Shown in pieces: positions 48,016 to 53,918 of a stretch of 53,918 nucleotides of DNA. Both the position numbers and the translations under genes were made by a program. The stretch comes from Mucidula mucida. Its lineage: Eukaryota > Basidiomycota > Agaricomycetes > Agaricales > Physalacriaceae. Numbering within the stretch: position 1 is the first letter of the stretch; every line of letters starts with the position of its first letter. The notes beneath the pieces were generated by a model that had not been told where the DNA came from, did not search any database, and worked only from the letters and a program-made list of their open reading frames with translations. The stretch spans positions 1 to 53,918 of the forward strand of contig JADNYV010000238.1 of NCBI GenBank assembly GCA_015501055.1. Direction: 5' to 3'.

Positions 48016-48875
48016 GCGGCGGCAGTCGACCTTGATTTTTGTGGGTCACTGATTGACCTATCTATACGGTATATATGTACTTTGTAAGAGCATCTTGGTC
48101 ATTTTTGAAACATCTGCTATGGCGCTACTACCATACCTACTAGCATTATCCAACTATATACTGCACAATGAGTTGTTAATTTGCTTTGGAAAATCACGCT
48201 TTGCCACTGGGAACAACCATAATGCCTGACTAGCTGATGCTTACAACTTGCTCGACATCCAAAACGATGATCGGAAAAGAAGTGTGGCGCAGGCACGTGA
48301 CGTGAAATCTTCTCGCAAATTGCGCCACATTTCATCTTTCACGAGAACCATCCATTGATGAGTCTCCCCATCGTTGACACTGCCGAACCCAGCCACGTCC
48401 GTCGTGGTTCATAGAGTGGTTGAGCATATGTTAGGTGCATGTTATCCATCGCTCTGGGTTCATGCCATGTCAGTGAATTGCCGCTGGCGGCACACACTGG
48501 GAGGCCCAGCAAGTGCACGCCGAGCCGATGGGAGCCGTAGCGGCAAGTGGTGAGCGCTGAGCGCTCAGCCCGAATGGCTACAACCACGGTTCACGTGGTT
48601 GGGCAAGACAGTCTCAAGCTGCTACCAACAAACAAGGAAGTAGAAAGAAATGTCGTTGTCGTTGTACCTCAGTAAAGGTCAATAACAAATCACAATTGTG
48701 ATACGACAAGCGACAAGACATAAGTAGAACATGAACTATCGTAACATTGTTCTAGCTATCGATGCATACTTTGCAAGTGGTCGCCATTCAATTCCCCGGT
48801 GTCCATTTGAGTGGCGAATCAAGTACCTAAGCGAGAATTTTAGTGGAGAGGCAACGACGATGCAAAGAAAGCTAT
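48016..48875. other. Convergent intergenic region
   Basis: About 860 bp between the MFS stop and the stop of the next minus-strand gene. Open frames here (for example 48339-48587 minus) lack family features. I see no repeat or RNA gene. Confidence 0.4.
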
Positions 48876-49906
48876 TTACGGAGTGAGACGTGGTGGCAAG
48901 ACTATTGGGTCCCGACCTCGAGCGCGAAGGCGCGGGGAGTACGGCAAAGGACGTGACGGCGATAACTGAAGTCCTAATCGCCTACTGGAAGTGGTTTTAG
49001 TTAGATCGCCCGAGGAATGTGCGACGAACATGTACCACTCCTCTGCTCGAATTGCTTCCATCTCCATTGCAGTTTCAGCTCTTTCTAGTGGCTTTATGTC
49101 GAGCAGATGGCGAATTAGGTAAGGTCGATTTTCTGGCTTTAATTTCTCGAGCAAATCCAAACAGGCGGGAATGAGAACCTTGTCGGGGCCAGTGCTGGAA
49201 TCCGTACAGATTCCCTTGTCGGAGAGCGTATACTGCGTGAGATAGGATATCCAAGACTCCATGCGACACTCGAACCTTCGATGGATGAACGGCCGTGGGG
49301 GATAGACTTGTGTAGCGATGAGGGCGTCATAGAATGCGGCTAGGGTAGGGAAGCGGACTCCACGGGACTCCTCGGACGGCGGCTCGGGATTGAGACAAGT
49401 ACGAGATGGGTCATGGATGTCGAAGTGGAAGACGGAGGCGGCGTGTAGGAATATTTCTTCTGCGATTTCCTAAAAGAAGTAATCAGACAGACAAACCAGT
49501 GTTCCAGATGCAATGAACATACGTGCTGACGCGCCCATTCGGGATTGTGGTGGCGTAAAAATAAAGTGGCTCCGCCGATGTCGAACGCGTGGGGCAGGTC
49601 CTTATTGAATTGTCGTACGTCCTTCCAACCTGGTCCGTCGTCATGGAACATGGCGTAGGGTAGCCTAGAGCAGATTGCGTGTGCCGCGCGGTGCAGGTCG
49701 TCGTCCGATACTAGGATCTGTGTGTCAAAAAGGACAGTCGGGACGCGGTGAACGATGGACAATGCATCTTCTGCCCAGACGACGCAGGGAATGCCTGCTT
49801 GGAGAAGAACGGTAGGTGGTCGCAGATGAGCAAGCTGTTCAGATGGCCAGCTGGGACTCTTGTCGAAAAAATGAAGCCCCATAGGTACCGTTGCCGAGAC
49901 GTTCAT
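48876..49906 (-). CDS. Nucleotidyltransferase-like basidiomycete protein; N-terminus supplied by a foldback element
   Basis: The segment PTVLLQAGIPCVVWAEDALSIVHRVPTVLFDTQILVSDD resembles a group of basidiomycete proteins with a nucleotidyltransferase-like fold (a substrate-binding start, then V-P-T-x-x-F-D). I have no assured function. Two exons: 49526-49906 and 48876 to about 49470, joined at an intron gtatgt...ttttag. The second exon reads EIAEEIFLHAASVFHFDIHD. It continues through FPTLAAFYDALIATQVYPP, then ENRPYLIRHLLDIKPLE. The ATG at 49906 lies inside the terminal repeat of the neighbouring element, so its first seven codons are element-derived. The next in-frame ATG (49882) sits at the insertion border and gives MGLHFFDKSPSW, likely the native start. 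Both would make nearly the same protein. Confidence 0.6.
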
Positions 49907-49958
49907 GGTCTGTTTTCGGCGACATTACCTGGGCCTGCCGTCCGGAGACCCAGGTCAG
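49885..49958 (+). repeat. Left terminal inverted repeat
   Basis: Inverted copy of 50893-50966. Contains, on the minus strand, the ATG used as the 5'-most start of the nucleotidyltransferase-like gene (49906). Its inner part (CATTACCTGGGCC ... CCCAGGT) can itself form a small imperfect hairpin. Confidence 0.75.
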
Positions 49959-50892
49959 CTACTGTCCCGCCAACCCCAGTGCCGACCCAGCGCCAACCTC
50001 AGCATAATCGGGCGCCAGTCCAATGAACGCAGGGCACGCCGAGGTGTTTCAGACGTGTTGAGATCTCCTACCACTGGGTGACCTCCATCTTAATGCTCAA
50101 CCTATTCCAGTCAGTGCCCACGGCGCGTCCTGTCCTCTCATGAGTGGTGTTTTCTAATTTCCGCGCTCTCTTCATTCCACATCCTCAACGCATATCGGCA
50201 TCGTACTATTTTGTGCTATGTGTTCTTAACCTTTTTCAAGCACTTCACATATATGTACTATAGCTTAACCTCCTTATTGTTTGAGAGTTTCTCTGATTGT
50301 TGAGTTTATGCAAGGATGATTGTTAAGTGAGTGCATATATTCCTCTTACTAAACATACTGGCAGCACTCACACATCTCCACCTTACTGAGGTCAGAAATA
50401 ACATGTTGTGTCAAGGACTCGAGGCTAATCCTCTTCAAGTGGCTTCAATCATGTGAGTGTTTCTCTCTTGCATTCACAATATCGCGTGCGCGCGTGTTTG
50501 GCGCTCATCCTACCTGTCTTTGGCGCTTTCTCATTCCGCGGACGCGACACGGATCTTCCTGGAGTGTCCTCGGCGCGTTTGCTATGCATACTTAGCATAC
50601 TCCGTTGCTGTATGTTCTTCCAGTGCTGCCCCAAACTTGAGACAACTCACAAGCACGTTGTCAAGACCCGCCCATCGTAGTACTTACTTTGTCTCACTTT
50701 GTCTCTCTAGAAGATGCTCTCCTTTCCTTTGTTCAATTTCTTCATCCACCCTTGCGAAACAAGTCTGTCACAATGTATTGGTATGGAGGTTGTATGGAGG
50801 AGAGCTTGTTTTTTGTCCTGCTCTGAATGCAAGACAATCATTTTTTGATGTTCAGTCGTGCGGGATGGCGGGGCTTGGGCGGGGGCCATGCA

Positions 50893-50966
50893 CATTACCT
50901 AGGGTCCGGACGGTAGGCCCAGGTAATGCCGCCGAAAACAGACCATGAACGTCTCGGCAACGGTAC
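50893..50966 (-). repeat. Right terminal inverted repeat
   Basis: Inverted copy of 49885-49958. Its inner end has a short palindrome, CATTACCT at 50893-50900 and AGGTAATG at 50921-50928. The plus strand here also carries ATGAACGTCTCGGCAACG (from 50944), the same start codon context as the left copy but opening only a short frame. Confidence 0.75.
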
Positions 50967-51420
50967 ATAGAGTCGTGAAATCGTTTCACAACTACAATTT
51001 ACCCACGCGCCTTGCTTATATACCCGGGGTACGCAACGAATCATTTTGATGATTATCATTATGGCTCTCCAGCTGGCGGCCTGTTATCTCATTGGAGGCT
51101 GATACTCACTCACGATATTTGTGCTTTATCCTCTGCTGGAATGGTCGCAATCTGTCAACACCCTTCAACAGACCGCTTGTCATTCTTGAACACGACAGCA
51201 TTTTCTCGACTCAAAACGCAGAACGCTCGTTGATCGAATTCTACATATATGTGACGGTGCGTAGCTTTCCTTTTCTGGGAACAGTGGCGCATACCCTCAG
51301 GAACTGAAGAAAACAAAAGATTGACACGTAAGCCACCCGAGCGCCTATAAAATTAAAAAGGCCCCGAAATTGCTCGTTATGTCCCAACTGCTTCATCCCA
51401 ACCTCACCTAGTAGATCATT
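50967..51420. promoter_or_regulatory. Promoter region of the plus-strand nucleotidyltransferase gene
   Basis: About 450 bp from the ATAG repeat to the next ATG. It holds a TATAAAA at 51346-51352, 69 bp before the start codon. No gene is seen. Confidence 0.5.
51346..51352 (+). promoter_or_regulatory. TATA box
   Basis: TATAAAA, 69 bp upstream of the ATG at 51421, consistent with a leader of about 40 nt. Confidence 0.6.
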
Positions 51421-52092
51421 ATGTCTACTCTTCCCGAACATCTGCGCGCCGCTGCTAGACTTTTCACTTCCATTGTCAATAACAATGGTGGACAGGCTAT
51501 TCTCATGGGCGGAGCAGCGTCCAAGGCCCTGGGCGCGCGGAGAGAGACCAAGGTCAGTTTTGATGTGCCCAGTCCGAACTGTAGCTCACCTTGCAAGTAG
51601 GACCTTGATTTTAACCTGTCTGTAATGAACGACGATATCGTCAAGGGCCTCCAGTCACAAGGGATCACTACGAAGAAGGAGCAGCGTCCTAATCGTTTCT
51701 CGGCAAATGTTCCCGAGACCGCTCCTGGTAATCACGACGCGACTAGCGTAGACCTTGCTGTAAAGCCGGGCATCGTGTCTATCCTCCCGTACACGAAATC
51801 CGTTGGCGATATCACCGTTGCCGACCCCCGCCTACTCCTTGTGGACAAGATCAGATGCTTCACCGAGCGTTCCGACAATCAAGACAAGAAGCTGCGCACC
51901 GATATCGAGGACATTGAGTTCTGTATCGATGAGATACTGAAGGAAAATGAATATCCACTACCAGCGGTTCTAGTTCACCTCCTCAATGACGACGTATGGC
52001 TCAAGTACTGGGCGAGACTTGCTGAGCGCGCCTCAATGGAAAGCGTCGAAGACCAGAAAGAGTATTTTCAGGAGCTGGGCCTAATCAAGTGA
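51421..52092 (+). CDS. Nucleotidyltransferase-superfamily protein
   Basis: Two exons (51421-51552, about 51601-52092) give about 207 residues. The motif GGQAILMGGAASKALGARRETKDLDFNLSV is typical of the nucleotidyltransferase fold: a G-G-x-A/S turn followed by a D-x-D metal pair. DATSVDLAV later may give the third acidic residue. SILPYTKSVGDITVADPRLLLVDKIRCFTERSD resembles the domain's continuation, with conserved D-P-x-x-L-L-x-D-K. Substrate (nucleotide, antibiotic, protein or RNA) cannot be told. The intron GTCAGT...AAGTAG splits the G-x-S turn from the D-x-D. Small stand-alone forms are common in basidiomycete genomes. Stop TGA at 52090. Confidence 0.72.
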
Positions 52093-53521
52093 GTGACCGA
52101 CTCTCTATTCCCTTTTGAAGTGCTCATCCCGAGACTCCTTGCAGGTCTAACTGAGTACTACGCGTTCATTGACATAGTACTCTTCTCCTACACTGTAATT
52201 GTAATTTTAGCGATGAATTGTTTCCAGTGATATCCCAATCAAACTGCATTTTTGAACCCCACGATGATACGCGATATAGGGCATTTGTTGAGCCCGTGCA
52301 TTGTCTCGGTTAGCGCCTCATTTATAGCGCCTATCATGGGGCCTAAAGGGAAGCGCGCGCTATATGTATGTGGTCAACAAGAAGCACCAGTCCATCACCC
52401 CCAAAAGGCGACATGGGAACGCGTCGTTGCTAAAGGGAGTCGACACCAGTCTGTTCAGGCGGTAAGAACATGCTGTGCTGGGCGAGAATGGTCTTATTTC
52501 GTGTATCGCACGACGGCACAGTGGCTGGAGAACCAGTGACAATGTTACTCAGCGCAAGGCAAAAGTTGGGAGGAACGCGCTATCATGACACGCCTCTTCA
52601 CGCCGGAGATCTCCGAACTCCTTGCGCAGTCGGTGCACGCAGAGCACGCTCGGCCATTTCTCGTTCTCGTCAGAGAGGGAGTGAATTGACCTAATTCCTG
52701 AACAGAAGGAAGCCCCTTTGCTGAAGCAATCGAATCTAGTAGTACTAGACTAAGATTAACTTCTCAAGAAGGGAAATGTGATGCCCCAGCTTGTACCACG
52801 CGGTTTGGCGGAATTTACGTTGGGCAATGTGGAATGCCCAGGACAAAAGAGGGTACGGCATCCGTCAGAATTGAACTCATATTTTCTGACTCTATAACAA
52901 AAAGAAGTCACAGTTACGCGATCATGTGGAGTGACGACGCGATGTGAACTCTAGCTCCTTCCCCCATCATGTCGACCTCCCTCAGTGACCTGGAATACTT
53001 TTTCACTCTCAAAGAAAGTTCTGAAAGTTGGCAACTTTAACATCTCAGCAGGATGACTTCGCATCCTAGGCTTGGCAAGGTCGCAACTCTGTCTGGGTAC
53101 CTGATCTATCGGTGTCTGCTAAAAGATGGTGACTTTCTCTTGATGTTGGACAAAGAAAGCCACAAGCTGCAAGAACTCACCCGCTACTCTCTTTGATACA
53201 GACGGCCGCCTGAAACCTTGCCTTTAAACTGGATACTGCAGCGGCACTGGGCAATGAGCTAAACAAAGATCGAATGTATCACTGTGAAGGAACAAGTAAG
53301 CTTCACATTAATGGATTACTACAAAACCTTATTTTATCTAAGTACTGCCATCAAGGAATTGCCTCTCAGTTACTACAACACCTCCAGTGGAAACACAAAT
53401 ATCAAATGGCAAACATTGTTTACTGGCCGTCTACAAAAAACAACACAACACTACATGCATTCTTCATCAAAGTGGATTCTCAGATACTATATGTGCATAT
53501 AAGCTGATGATTTGAGGCAGA
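52093..53521. other. Gene-poor, AT-richer region
   Basis: About 1.4 kb. From about 53210 the base composition turns more AT-rich, and two overlapping frames (53274-53507 and 53284-53502) are open, but neither matches a family I know. They may be an upstream exon of the next gene (for example MDYYKTLFYLSTAIKELPL). No transposon ends or RNA genes are seen. Confidence 0.4.
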
Positions 53522-53866
53522 ATGGATTTAGAAGAATACACAGGATGCACCCAGTTCTTTGATTACAGTCTGGACCCCAAACATCCCTTTTATCAAATCC
53601 TGCCCTCCGACAATGTTCAGCAAACTATTGGTGAGGCCTTCCCTCCTCCGCCCCAACCTACTCTTCACAAGATGCTCGCCAACGGTCAAAGCCTTTACGA
53701 GATATCAGACAACATTAAACAGGAACACCAACAGAAATTTCCTATCCACTGTGCCATCCTCTCAGACATGTGCAAATCCGTTGCACAACTTATTTGTCTT
53801 ACTCAAGACGCCAATTCGAGGTCCCTTTATGTGCCTGATGATGCTGGCTTTCTGCCCATGCACAGG
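53522..53866 (+). CDS. First visible exon of a probable ankyrin-repeat protein (partial)
   Basis: Open from ATG 53522 (an in-frame TGA precedes it) to a good donor at about 53867 (CAG|gtaagct), so the gene continues past the window. The exon encodes a hydrophilic leader (DLEEYTGCTQFF, then PPPPQPTLHKMLANGQSLYEI), then FPIHCAILSDMCKSVAQLIC and DDAGFLPMH. P-I-H-C-A and D-x-G-x-x-P-M-H sit about 33 residues apart, the spacing and residues of ankyrin repeats (P-L-H-x-A, D-x-G-x-T-P-L-H). Only one full repeat is visible, so the call is tentative. The exon may also be preceded by a splice acceptor (ggcag|aatgg). Confidence 0.45.
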
Positions 53867-53918
53867 TAAGCTATGAACATGATTACCTTCAACACTCTTA
53901 TTGAGCTCAGCCGCGTTG

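Larger units (their letters stand above)
49885..50966. mobile_element. Foldback/MITE-like element with ~75-bp inverted ends
   Basis: The ends 49885-49958 and 50893-50966 are inverted copies: GTACCGTTGCCGAGACG at the left border is repeated in reverse complement at the right, with two mismatches over the first ~60 bp and looser match after. ATAG stands immediately outside each end (49881-49884 and 50967-50970), which looks like a 4-bp target-site duplication. The 1,082-bp element has no transposase-like frame; its interior frames are unrelated to any family I know. It is therefore non-autonomous. The class is not assignable; a 4-bp duplication is known for several DNA-transposon groups. Confidence 0.75.

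Noticed and set aside
1..53918. tRNA, rRNA or CRISPR arrays
   Set aside because: No T-loop-like GGTTCGA motif with a cloverleaf around it was found (hits lie inside coding exons), and no regularly spaced short repeats occur.

Overview
The window reads as nuclear DNA of a filamentous basidiomycete, most likely an agaricomycete. Genes are dense, sit on both strands, and are split by many introns of about 45-70 nt. There is a FunK1-type kinase, a Tf1/sushi-type chromovirus LTR retrotransposon and a DUF6593-like protein, all typical of that group. No species can be named from sequence alone. Gene models were spliced by eye from reading frame, GT/GC-AG borders and family resemblance, so exon borders are approximate unless stated.

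Layout. 1-6524: a decayed Ty3/gypsy chromovirus with both LTRs, self-primed. 6519-9715 (-): FunK1 kinase, whose last codon and stop come from the LTR. 9880-12031 (+): NOC4. 12252-14313 (-): acidic URI/DUF3835-like protein. 14381-16538 (+): SUV39/Clr4-like H3K9 methyltransferase. 16827-20303 (-): nuclear-looking protein with two SAP-like modules and a TKL-like kinase that has a WNK-like lysine arrangement. 20850-21998 (+): DUF6593-like protein. 22287-22920 (-): DSS4/Mss4. 23051-26471 (+): CTF18. 27655-29504 (+): ammonium transporter. 29590-31489 (-): prenylcysteine oxidase. 32398-34701 (+): fimbrin. 34801-36231 (-): unknown membrane protein. 36305-38675 (+): NPR3. 39014-41548 (+): EF-hand NADH dehydrogenase. 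41632-43436 (-): CLP1. 43437-45468: nothing convincing. 45469-48015 (+): allantoate-permease-like MFS carrier. 48876-49906 (-) and 51421-52092 (+): two nucleotidyltransferase-like genes either side of a 1.08 kb foldback element. 52093-53918: gene-poor, more AT-rich, ending in the first exon of a probable ankyrin-repeat gene.

Most genes are single-copy housekeeping functions (ribosome biogenesis, replication-factor loading, actin bundling, mRNA 3' processing, TORC1 nitrogen signalling, respiration) in unrelated neighbours, with tight divergent promoters. I see no operon-like or secondary-metabolite cluster. The most notable observations are the kinase with a displaced lysine, the foldback element that has added an upstream start codon to a gene, the LTR that terminates FunK1, the 12-nt self-priming site, and a set of frame breaks that all look like missing bases and hit conserved genes as well as the transposon.
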